In this document: positions 6,633 through 13,320 of the stretch, one piece after another
Layout of the letters: the number at the start of each line of letters is the position of its first letter
Numbering within the stretch: the stretch's first letter is position 1
NCBI GenBank assembly: GCA_002452265.1
Contig: DKEW01000050.1
Location: 1 to 19,450, forward strand
Reading direction: 5' to 3'
DNA: 19,450 nucleotides
Source: Pelobacter sp. UBA6812
GTDB lineage: Bacteria > Desulfobacterota > Desulfuromonadia > Desulfuromonadales > Syntrophotaleaceae
Program-made: the position numbers and the translations under genes
The notes under the pieces: generated by a model
The model's input: only the letters and a program-made list of their open reading frames with translations
What the model was told of the DNA's origin: nothing
Databases searched by the model: none

Positions 6633-7691
6633 ATGATTACATTTGCTACAGGCATCCTTACCGAAAGCTGGAAACTGCTGGTCGAAGCAGCGCCCTTTGT
6701 ACTTTTTGGTTTTTTAGCCGCAGGGCTCCTTAAAGCCCTCATCCCCGAGGATTTTGTTGCGCGACACCTTGGCCGCAGCACCAGCGGTTCCGTCATCAAG
6801 GCATCCCTGCTGGGCATTCCCTTGCCTTTGTGTTCCTGCGGGGTCATCCCCGCCGCCATCGGTCTGCGCAAACAAGGCGCCAGCAAGGGGGCGTCAGCGG
6901 CCTTCCTGATTTCTACCCCGGAATCGGGCGTTGACTCCATCGCCATCACCTGGGCGCTTCTTGATCCCATCATGACTATAGCCCGCCCTGTTGCAGCCTT
7001 GATTACCGCAACCATTACCGGGCTGTTCATCAATCTGTTGCCCGAGGAAGGCGCCAACATCCCGGCCTATGTCGAGGCCGAAAAAGACGGAACATGTGAG
7101 GATTCCTGTTGCAAGGGACATCAACACACGCACGATTCCTCCATGAGACACAAACTGCGCAGCGGCATGCGCTTCGCCTTTGGCGAACTGCTGGGGGATA
7201 TCGGAAAATGGCTGCTGATCGGCATTCTGATCAGCGGCATTATCTCCTACCTGCTGCCGGCATCGTTTTTCCAGCAGTATCTGAAGGGTGAATTTTCTTC
7301 ACTGGTGGTCATGCTGGTAGTCGGCATCCCCCTGTATATCTGCGCAAGCGCATCTACCCCCATTGCCGCGGCCATGGTTCTCAAAGGTCTCTCGCCCGGC
7401 GCGGCCCTGGTATTCTTACTGGCGGGCCCGGCAACCAACGCCGCAACCATAACCGTCATCAGCAAATTCTGGGGCAAGAAAGTCACCGTTATTTATCTGG
7501 CCACCATCGCCTGCGCCTCTTTGCTGATCGGCTGGCTGCTCAACCGCTTGTATGCCCTGCTAACCATTGATATCAGACAATGGGTATCGCTGAGCGAAAC
7601 GGAAGTCACCAATCCGATTGCCATTGCCAGCGCGCTGTTGCTGTTAGCTTTGATTGGCAAAAGCATGCTTAACAAACACACTGGGCACTAA
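6633..7691 (+). CDS. Two-repeat membrane permease (PF03773/DUF318, ArsP/YraQ-like), probable metal or metalloid export (352 aa)
   Basis: This is an integral inner-membrane protein with about eight hydrophobic segments in two homologous halves. Each half carries a matching motif: GIPLPLCSCGVIP at 61-73 and GIPLYICASASTP at 231-243. The first has the paired cysteines (C67, C69) found in this permease family. The cytoplasmic or periplasmic loop between the halves (135-180) includes a Cys/His cluster, CEDSCCKGHQHTH at 155-167, typical of a metal-binding loop. Relatives include the organoarsenical exporter ArsP and the SO_0444-type permeases linked to Cu/Zn efflux. The substrate here is not known, and no ArsR-type regulator lies nearby. 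The ATG has only a weak AAGAG ribosome site. It is the first of two plus-strand genes in an otherwise minus-strand segment. Confidence 0.88.
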   Translation: MITFATGILTESWKLLVEAAPFVLFGFLAAGLLKALIPEDFVARHLGRSTSGSVIKASLLGIPLPLCSCGVIPAAIGLRKQGASKGASAAFLISTPESGVDSIAITWALLDPIMTIARPVAALITATITGLFINLLPEEGANIPAYVEAEKDGTCEDSCCKGHQHTHDSSMRHKLRSGMRFAFGELLGDIGKWLLIGILISGIISYLLPASFFQQYLKGEFSSLVVMLVVGIPLYICASASTPIAAAMVLKGLSPGAALVFLLAGPATNAATITVISKFWGKKVTVIYLATIACASLLIGWLLNRLYALLTIDIRQWVSLSETEVTNPIAIASALLLLALIGKSMLNKHTGH

Positions 7692-7751
7692 GCATTTATG
7701 CTTACAGCACGGCAACCTGTTTAACGTAACGACCGGCATCGGGAGGAAATC

Positions 7752-8021
7752 ATGAACGAGATGCTCGAAACAGCCAAACGGATCGCCCTGGCAGACCCAC
7801 ACCTATCTCAGTTCGATATTCATATTGAAGGCAACGAGTTGCACTTATGCAAGGAAGGGGATTGTTTTGCCCGCCTGATTGCCACCGATAAGCCCAAGAT
7901 GTGGCGCATGGCGTATTTTCACAACCTGGAACGCTGGGAATATATCAACTTCACCGGCAACCTGGAAGAATGTCTGGCCTTTTTGGCCGATAATCCCCAC
8001 TATCTGTTCTGGGAAGGGTGA
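7752..8021 (+). CDS. Conserved-looking hypothetical protein (89 aa)
   Basis: I do not recognise this family. It is a small, soluble, acidic protein with no signal peptide or membrane segment. The N-terminal third looks helical (MNEMLETAKRIALADP). The middle alternates short strands (FDIHIEGNELHL, CFARLIATD). The C-terminal part is aromatic-rich (MWRMAYFHNLERWEYINF) and ends in a helix. Three cysteines (C33, C38, C74) are present without a clear metal-binding spacing. A strong ribosome site (GGGAGGAAATC before ATG) and normal codon use argue that it is real. It follows the permease by 60 bases on the same strand, so they may be co-transcribed, although no functional link can be read from the sequence. 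Confidence 0.8.
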   Translation: MNEMLETAKRIALADPHLSQFDIHIEGNELHLCKEGDCFARLIATDKPKMWRMAYFHNLERWEYINFTGNLEECLAFLADNPHYLFWEG

Positions 8022-8035
8022 TGCCGCAAGGCATC
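8020..8035. other. GCAA-tetraloop hairpin over the stop codon of the 89-aa gene
   Basis: GATGCC at 8020-8025 and GGCATC at 8030-8035 form a perfect six-base-pair stem capped by the GNRA tetraloop GCAA. It overlaps the TGA of the 89-aa gene and lies in the 39-base gap to the convergent hydrolase gene. No U-run follows on either strand, so it would be at most a weak terminator. Confidence 0.4.
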
Positions 8036-8060
8036 GTGGAAAGCAGGGCAACCGGCACTT

Positions 8061-8861
8061 TCAAATCGCCACTGGCTTCACGACACCTTCAAGCAGGAAG
8101 GCCTGCACAGCCTGTAAAAAGGCAGTAGGCTGCTCTGCATGGACCCAATGGCCAGCACCTTGAATGGTTACTTGCCTGCGCTGGACGAACAGTTCAAGCA
8201 GTTTGTCATTGCGGGACGGATCCAGATAGTCGGAGAGTTCCCCCTTGACAAACAGGGCCGGACAAACCACTGGTGCATCCAATGGCAACGCCGACAGAAG
8301 ATGGCGGTAACAGCCAAACAGAACCGAGAGATTACAACGCCATGCCCAGGTTCCATCCGGTTGCCGGTAAAGGTTTTTCAACAAGAACCTGCGCACCCCG
8401 TCAACGGGTATAGCGTCCTGCAGGAGCTTATCCGCCTCACTGCGGCTTTGCAGTTGCCCCAGAGGCAAAGTGAGCAACCCCCTGAATACCTCATCATGGT
8501 GGGGAGTATATTCGCCGGGACCCATATCCTCAACAATCAAGCGGTTTACCCGGTCGGGATGCAGGGCCGCATACAGCATGGCGGTCTTGCCCCCCATGGA
8601 ATGCCCCAGTAGATGCACACGCTCCAGTGCAAGGAGATTCAGCAGGGCATGCAGGTCTTCCGCCATGGCCTCATAATGGAACTCCGAACTGTGTGGGGAA
8701 AGACCATGGTTGCGCTGATCCACCAACCACACCCGAAAATTACCGGCCAGCAGGCGTGCCGGCCCGCGCCAATTGTCCAGGGAACCAAAAAGCCCGTGGA
8801 GGATAACCAGATCGGGCCCCTCGCCCAACACTTCATAATGGAGTGTTACAGGTATAGACAT
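8061..8861 (-). CDS. Alpha/beta hydrolase, YbfF/ABHD11-like esterase (266 aa)
   Basis: This is a cytoplasmic alpha/beta-fold hydrolase acting on an unknown ester or thioester. The oxyanion-hole motif LHGLFGS is at 21-27. The nucleophile elbow GHSMGG places Ser at residue 88. D112 (VEDMGP) and H238 (GAGHWVHAEQP) are the likely acid and base by analogy to E. coli YbfF. Length and motif spacing fit that family. The ATG lies one base after the lipB stop (TGA-T-ATG), so the two are probably translationally coupled. That suggests a role near lipoate or acyl-carrier metabolism, but this is inference from position. It converges with the 89-aa gene. Confidence 0.9.
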   Translation of the reverse strand: MSIPVTLHYEVLGEGPDLVILHGLFGSLDNWRGPARLLAGNFRVWLVDQRNHGLSPHSSEFHYEAMAEDLHALLNLLALERVHLLGHSMGGKTAMLYAALHPDRVNRLIVEDMGPGEYTPHHDEVFRGLLTLPLGQLQSRSEADKLLQDAIPVDGVRRFLLKNLYRQPDGTWAWRCNLSVLFGCYRHLLSALPLDAPVVCPALFVKGELSDYLDPSRNDKLLELFVQRRQVTIQGAGHWVHAEQPTAFLQAVQAFLLEGVVKPVAI

Positions 8862-8862
8862 A

Positions 8863-9498
8863 TCAGGCAGTCAGGTTTTCTTGAAGAGGCAACCAGCTTT
8901 CAAGCAATGACTCGAAGTGATAAACGACACGTTGCTTGATCAGGTCCATTTCGATATGACGCCCGGTGATCCGGGACAAAGAGGTCATGGGACATCCGAC
9001 GATCCCACACGGATGAATACGGGAAAACCCACCCAGGTCGAGCGATACATTAAGAGCGAAACCGTGCATGCTGACCCAGCGACGGGCGCCTGCCCCAATG
9101 GAGGCCAACTTGCCCTGCTCGGTCCAGACACCGGTCTTGCCGTCACGGCGCACCCCGGTCACTCCAATATCGGCCACCGCACAAATCAGCACCTCCTCGA
9201 GAAACCGCAGGTAATGGCGCAAATCCTTGCCACGTTCAGCCAGATTCAACAGCGGATAACCGACCAACTGCCCCGGAGCGTGGTACGTGATATCCCCTCC
9301 GCGATTGATGCTGACCACTTCAACGCCCGCATCGAGAACATTACTCATATGCCCGCTGCGACCGAGAGTATAAACCGGCGGGTGCTCGACCAGCAGCAAC
9401 GTTTCGGGTTCCACGCCGGCATGGATATCCCCGACAAGACGTTCCTGCAGCGCATACGCTTCGGAGTAAGCCATTACTCCAAGATCTACAACCTTCAT
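8863..9498 (-). CDS. lipB: Octanoyl-[acyl-carrier-protein]:protein octanoyltransferase LipB (211 aa)
   Basis: LipB moves octanoate from acyl carrier protein to the lysine of lipoyl domains, the first step of endogenous lipoylation. The signature RGGDITYHAPGQ is at 66-77. The catalytic pair is K130 (GKLASIG) and C164 (HPCGIVG), with the following C169 in GCPMTSL. The full length is typical. The ATG at 9498 has a modest purine-rich ribosome site (GGGAAAGAAG). It follows the nitroreductase by 38 bases and is coupled to the hydrolase. The partner enzyme LipA is encoded 2.6 kb away in the aco operon, whose AcoC subunit carries two lipoyl domains to be modified. Confidence 0.96.
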   Translation of the reverse strand: MKVVDLGVMAYSEAYALQERLVGDIHAGVEPETLLLVEHPPVYTLGRSGHMSNVLDAGVEVVSINRGGDITYHAPGQLVGYPLLNLAERGKDLRHYLRFLEEVLICAVADIGVTGVRRDGKTGVWTEQGKLASIGAGARRWVSMHGFALNVSLDLGGFSRIHPCGIVGCPMTSLSRITGRHIEMDLIKQRVVYHFESLLESWLPLQENLTA

Positions 9499-9536
9499 AT
9501 GGAATCACTTCTTTCCCGGTCCACCCTGCGTTCGAA

Positions 9537-10364
9537 CTATTTCACCAACCGCCGGATATGGGCATCCTGATCCCGCTGGACCGTACGATAGTACTCAACG
9601 TCAGGCGTACCGAACAGCATCAGGTACACCACGTCATGGTTTTCAGGCACACCGAGCGACTGCAGCAGTTGCGGAGCCAGATCGACCATAGCCCATTTTC
9701 CGAGACCGCACCAGGTAGTCCCGATCCCGGCACTGGCGGCCAGCAATTCGAAATAGCTCAAAGCGATAAACACATCCGCTTCCCGGCAGGGAACGTCATT
9801 GGCCGCAGAAGCGATCAGCAAGTGCGGAGCGTTTCGAAAAATCGGATCAAGCCCCTGTTCCATCAGAGGCACAATAGCCTTCATAATACACAGGTTATCC
9901 GGAATCGCATCCCTGCGTGCGAGATCCTGTAGCGCTTCCAGGGTTTCCTGTCGGATGGCTGACATGGTACCCGGGTCCTCGACGACAATAAACTCCACTC
10001 CGCGAGCATTGACACCGGTAGGTGCATGGGACGTTATCTTTAGCAGTTCATCAATGGTTTCGCTGGCAATAGAGGTAGGCTGATAACGCCGTATGGAGCG
10101 GCGCCCTTTGATCAAGGTTTCCATCTGACGTTGATTCGGGAATTTTCCTTCCAAGGGCATGCTGTCTTCCGGATTCAAACCAAGAATGCTTAACGCGCTG
10201 GGCTTGCACACTGCCATGCAGTGCTGGCATTCAATACATACGGCCTCCTTATCGGCCGGCAATACCGGATACCCCTGTTCCATGGTGATCAATCCAAAAA
10301 CGCAATCCTTGGCACATTCGCCGCACTGGATGCAGCGCGATTTATCCACACGAAACTGCTTCAT
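9537..10364 (-). CDS. Ferredoxin-nitroreductase fusion flavoprotein (275 aa)
   Basis: This is a cytoplasmic redox protein in two parts. Residues 1-60 form a 2[4Fe-4S] ferredoxin domain with cysteines C11, C14, C17, C21 and C43, C46, C49, C53 (CIQCGECAKDC and CIECQHCMAVCKP). Residues from about 83 to 260 form an FMN-binding nitroreductase domain starting GRRSIRRYQ. Such fusions are common in strict anaerobes and are thought to pass electrons from ferredoxin to a flavin-bound substrate; the substrate cannot be read here. It starts at an ATG behind GGGGG. It is the first gene of a probable three-gene unit with lipB and the hydrolase. Tandem terminators at 10439-10571 isolate it from the aco operon upstream. 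Confidence 0.93.
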   Translation of the reverse strand: MKQFRVDKSRCIQCGECAKDCVFGLITMEQGYPVLPADKEAVCIECQHCMAVCKPSALSILGLNPEDSMPLEGKFPNQRQMETLIKGRRSIRRYQPTSIASETIDELLKITSHAPTGVNARGVEFIVVEDPGTMSAIRQETLEALQDLARRDAIPDNLCIMKAIVPLMEQGLDPIFRNAPHLLIASAANDVPCREADVFIALSYFELLAASAGIGTTWCGLGKWAMVDLAPQLLQSLGVPENHDVVYLMLFGTPDVEYYRTVQRDQDAHIRRLVK

Positions 10365-10438
10365 GGTACCCCCATATAGCTGAATTCACAACCTCCGCAA
10401 CAACCGAACCGTACCCTGGCAACCCGACTAACCCCCGT

Positions 10439-10482
10439 AAAAAAAACCCAAGTGGAAACGGACCCGAATCGTTTCCACTTGG
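10439..10482 (-). terminator. Strong intrinsic terminator, distal of two after acoL
   Basis: CCAAGTGGAAACG at 10448-10460 and its exact complement at 10470-10482 form a 13-bp stem with a nine-base loop. On the minus strand it is followed, after one base, by eight T residues (10446-10439). Confidence 0.93.
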
Positions 10483-10530
10483 AACAGGAGGATTAGGAAG
10501 GAAAAACTGGTTCAAAATTCAAAAATCGGT

Positions 10531-10571
10531 AAAAAATGCCGGGAGGAGGCTAGGAGGTCCGCCCCCCGGCA
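10531..10571 (-). terminator. Intrinsic terminator, proximal of two after acoL
   Basis: TGCCGGG (10537-10543) pairs with CCCGGCA (10565-10571) around a 21-base G/C-rich loop. Six T residues follow at once on the minus strand (10536-10531). It begins 61 bases beyond the acoL stop. With the second terminator it forms a fail-safe end to the acetoin operon. Confidence 0.8.
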
Positions 10572-10631
10572 AACAGGTCAGCCCTCGCAGGACTAGCCTA
10601 AAAGTCTTTAGCGCCTTAAAAAATCTGGACC

Positions 10632-12044
10632 TTAGCAGTGAACCGCTGCACCGTCGACATCCAACGCTGCTTCCTTGACCGCTTCGGACAAGGTCGGATG
10701 GCCATGGAACATAGCGCCGATGTCGTGAGCGGTTCCACCGTAGCTCATGACGGCGACCGCTTCCGCGATCATATCGGAAGCGCGCGGGCCGAAGATATGC
10801 ACGCCCAGTACCTGACCGTTATCCGCGTTGGCAATGATTTTGACGAAACCTTCGGTCTCCGCCATAGCCCGGGCGCGACCGTTACCGACAAAGTTGAATT
10901 TACCGACCTTGACGGGCACGCCGGCTTCCTGCAACTGCTCTTCGGTTTTGCCGACGGAAGCCACTTCAGGCCAGGTGTAGCAAACGCCGGGAATGGTATC
11001 GTAGTGTACCTCGGAGTTTTTACCGACCAGGCGCTCAACAAACACCACCGCTTCTTCAGAGGCCTTGTGCGCCAACATCGGCCCGGGGATCAAGTCACCG
11101 ATGGCATAGATGCCGGGTACGCTGGTCGCATAATTTTCGTCAACCTTGATGCAGCCGCGTTCACCCATCTCCACACCAACTTCAGCCAGACCGAGACCGT
11201 CGATATTGGGTTTGCGACCGATCGACATGAGGACCTTGTCGCAGACCACTTCCGTTACTTTATCGCCTTTGACCAGTTTCACAGTCGCCTTGCCGCCGGC
11301 AACTTCAATACCGCCGACGCAGGTGCCCATGTTGAAGGTCATACCCTGTTTTTTCAGGGAGCGCTGCAGAGCCTGGGTGGTGTCGCCGTCTGATTTAGGC
11401 AGCATTTTGGGAAGCATCTCGACCACGGTTACCTTGGACCCAAGGCGCAGCCAGACGGACCCAAGCTCCAGGCCGATATAACCGGCACCGATAATCATAA
11501 GATGTTCGGGAACCTGTTTGAGGCTCAGAGCACCAACATTGTCGATGATCACATCGTTGTCAACGGTGATACCAGGCACCTGTGCCACCTTGCCGCCCGT
11601 AGCGAGCAGAATATGCTTGCCCTTGACCACACCGGCGTTTTTGCCGGTGACTTCAACCTGCTGCAGGCCATCGGCACCGGCACCCAGAAGTTTGCCAGTA
11701 CCCTTGATCCAAGTAACTTTATTCTTTTTGAAAAGGAAAGCGATGCCGCCGGTAAGGTCGCTGACGACCCCTTCCTTACGCTCCATCATTTTGGCCAGAT
11801 TCAGCTTGGGCGCGGGGATTTCGATGCCGTGCATGTCGAATTTATCCCGTGCCAGGGCGAAATGCTCACTGGAATCGAGCAACGCCTTACTAGGAATACA
11901 GCCTTCGTTAAGACAGACACCGCCCAGAGTCGGACGGCTTTCCACTACGGCCACCTTCATGCCCAACTGAGAAGCGCGAATCGCTCCGACATAGCCGCCA
12001 GGGCCGGCACCCAACACAATGAGATCAAAATTTTCGTCAGCCAT
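10632..12044 (-). CDS. acoL: Dihydrolipoamide dehydrogenase, E3 of acetoin dehydrogenase (470 aa)
   Basis: E3 is a homodimeric FAD disulfide oxidoreductase that reoxidises the dihydrolipoyl groups of AcoC with NAD+. The FAD motif GAGPGG is at 12-17. The redox disulfide is C44/C49 (GGVCLNEGCIPSK). An NAD-binding segment reads IIGAGYIGLELGSVW. The C-terminal dimer interface supplies the catalytic dyad H449-E454 (HGHPTLSEA). I start it at the ATG at 12044 (MADENFDLIVLG), which has GAGGAG seven bases upstream. A reading from 12059 would add MRRIV and start at the ribosome site itself. It follows lipA by 48 bases and is the last gene of the aco operon, ahead of two terminators. It could also serve other 2-oxoacid complexes or glycine cleavage. 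Confidence 0.96.
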   Translation of the reverse strand: MADENFDLIVLGAGPGGYVGAIRASQLGMKVAVVESRPTLGGVCLNEGCIPSKALLDSSEHFALARDKFDMHGIEIPAPKLNLAKMMERKEGVVSDLTGGIAFLFKKNKVTWIKGTGKLLGAGADGLQQVEVTGKNAGVVKGKHILLATGGKVAQVPGITVDNDVIIDNVGALSLKQVPEHLMIIGAGYIGLELGSVWLRLGSKVTVVEMLPKMLPKSDGDTTQALQRSLKKQGMTFNMGTCVGGIEVAGGKATVKLVKGDKVTEVVCDKVLMSIGRKPNIDGLGLAEVGVEMGERGCIKVDENYATSVPGIYAIGDLIPGPMLAHKASEEAVVFVERLVGKNSEVHYDTIPGVCYTWPEVASVGKTEEQLQEAGVPVKVGKFNFVGNGRARAMAETEGFVKIIANADNGQVLGVHIFGPRASDMIAEAVAVMSYGGTAHDIGAMFHGHPTLSEAVKEAALDVDGAAVHC

Positions 12045-12092
12045 TACTATTCTCCTCATGCAGAAAGAACCGTGGGTTCTGTCCGCTGTTTG

Positions 12093-13022
12093 TCATTTAT
12101 GCAAAACGTTTTGCGCCTGCAGATCGGCGTGATAGGAAGAGCGTACCAAAGGTCCTGAAGCGACCTGGGAAAAGCCCATCGCCAGACCGGCAGCCCGGAA
12201 CGCCTCAAACTGTTCAGGCGTGACGTAGCGTTGCACCGGCAGGTGATGGCGGCTGGGCCGCAGATATTGACCGATGGTCAGCATATCGCAACCATGCGCC
12301 CGCAGATCCCGCATCACTTCAAGAATCTCGTCATCGGTTTCACCAAGGCCAACCATCAGGCCGGACTTGGTTGGAATACCGGGATAGGCCTCCTTGAACC
12401 GCTGCAGCAAACATAAGGACTCGTTATATCGGGCACCGGGGCGGGATTCAGCGTAAAGCCGCGGTACCGTTTCCAAATTATGATTGAACACATCAGGCAG
12501 GCCATCACCGAGATTAGTGAGGGCGACATCGACGTGACCACGAAAATCCGGCACCAGGATTTCCACCTTGACCCCTTTGGTCACTTTGCGAATTTCAGCG
12601 ACACACCGGGCAAAATGTCCCGCGCCGCTATCTTCGAGATCATCGCGGGTGACGGACGTGATCACCACGTATTGAAGCTGCATGGCGTGGATAGCTTCCG
12701 CCAGATGTTGCGGCTCTGCTGGGTCCAGATCGCCGGGGCGACCATGAGCAACGTCGCAAAAAGGACAACGGCGGGTGCAAACATCACCCATGATCATGAA
12801 AGTTGCGGTGCCACGCTTGAAACATTCGCCAAGATTGGGACAACTGGCTTCCTCGCATACCGTATGCAGACGGTGATCCCTTAAAATTCCGGTCAACCTG
12901 CCCACTTCCGGTGCGGCCGGTGCCTTGGCCCGAATCCAGGAAGGCTTGGACAGCACCTGCTGGCTGTCTATTTCCGCCAGGCTCGTTTTATCGCCACCAC
13001 GTTTTTTCTGCATAACTTCCAT
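12093..13022 (-). CDS. lipA: Lipoyl synthase LipA (AcoS of acetoin clusters), 309 aa
   Basis: LipA is a radical SAM enzyme that inserts two sulfur atoms into protein-bound octanoyl groups. The auxiliary cluster cysteines are C56, C61 and C67 (CEEASCPNLGEC). The radical SAM cluster motif CTRRCPFC supplies C82, C86 and C89. The C-terminal RSSY (294-297) carries the conserved serine ligand of the auxiliary cluster. The start at 13022 has AGGGG eight bases upstream. It lies between acoC and acoL, so lipoylation capacity is expressed with the two-lipoyl E2. The gap to acoC is 298 bases and contains a stable hairpin, so relative output may be tuned. LipB, the partner, is encoded in the next transcription unit. 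Confidence 0.97.
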   Translation of the reverse strand: MEVMQKKRGGDKTSLAEIDSQQVLSKPSWIRAKAPAAPEVGRLTGILRDHRLHTVCEEASCPNLGECFKRGTATFMIMGDVCTRRCPFCDVAHGRPGDLDPAEPQHLAEAIHAMQLQYVVITSVTRDDLEDSGAGHFARCVAEIRKVTKGVKVEILVPDFRGHVDVALTNLGDGLPDVFNHNLETVPRLYAESRPGARYNESLCLLQRFKEAYPGIPTKSGLMVGLGETDDEILEVMRDLRAHGCDMLTIGQYLRPSRHHLPVQRYVTPEQFEAFRAAGLAMGFSQVASGPLVRSSYHADLQAQNVLHK

Positions 13023-13280
13023 GATCTTGCCCCTGTATCTACCCGATGCCGTAACGCCGCATCAAGTCCCTGTAGCGCCACACCCTACACGCTGGTATCG
13101 CAGCCGGGAAAGTTCATTCACTGTTCAGGCGAAACTTTACATCTTTCAAACAGCCCCAAGAAAGCGGTGCCGGCCCGGATCACAACCGTCAGAGTAACAC
13201 TTTTGCTGAAGGCCCTGATTATTCTTTCGAAACCCGGCCGAGAGGTCCTTGCCGACAACCGCTCCGTGGAAGCTTTTGAA

Positions 13281-13311
13281 TGCCGGCACCCGAAGGCACC
13301 GGCACTTTTTT
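13281..13311. other. UUCG-capped hairpin between acoC and lipA
   Basis: On the minus-strand RNA, TGCCGGTGCC-TTCG-GGTGCCGGCA (13304-13281) forms a ten-pair stem with two G-U pairs and the very stable C(UUCG)G tetraloop. It lies 16 bases after the acoC stop. The T-run is on the other side (13306-13311 on the plus strand), so on the aco transcript it is preceded by As and has no U-run behind it. It is therefore more likely to be an RNA stabiliser, processing site or weak attenuator than a full terminator of acoC. The rest of 13023-13280 shows no clear lipA promoter. Confidence 0.6.
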
Positions 13312-13320
13312 GCGTTGATC

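Noticed and set aside
6425..7060. Long minus-strand frame of 211 residues opposite the permease
   Set aside because: It is antisense to a permease with clear family motifs, and its translation is low in hydrophobic or domain-like patterns.
7690..7703. AAGCAT-TT-ATGCTT hairpin at the permease stop as a terminator
   Set aside because: The stem is short and AT-rich and has no U-run; the next gene is 60 bases away on the same strand.
10389..10430. Possible -24/-12 promoter before the ferredoxin-nitroreductase gene (CGGTTCGGTTGTTGC on the minus strand)
   Set aside because: The GG-to-GC spacing is right, but the -24 box differs from TGGCA at several positions; too weak to annotate.
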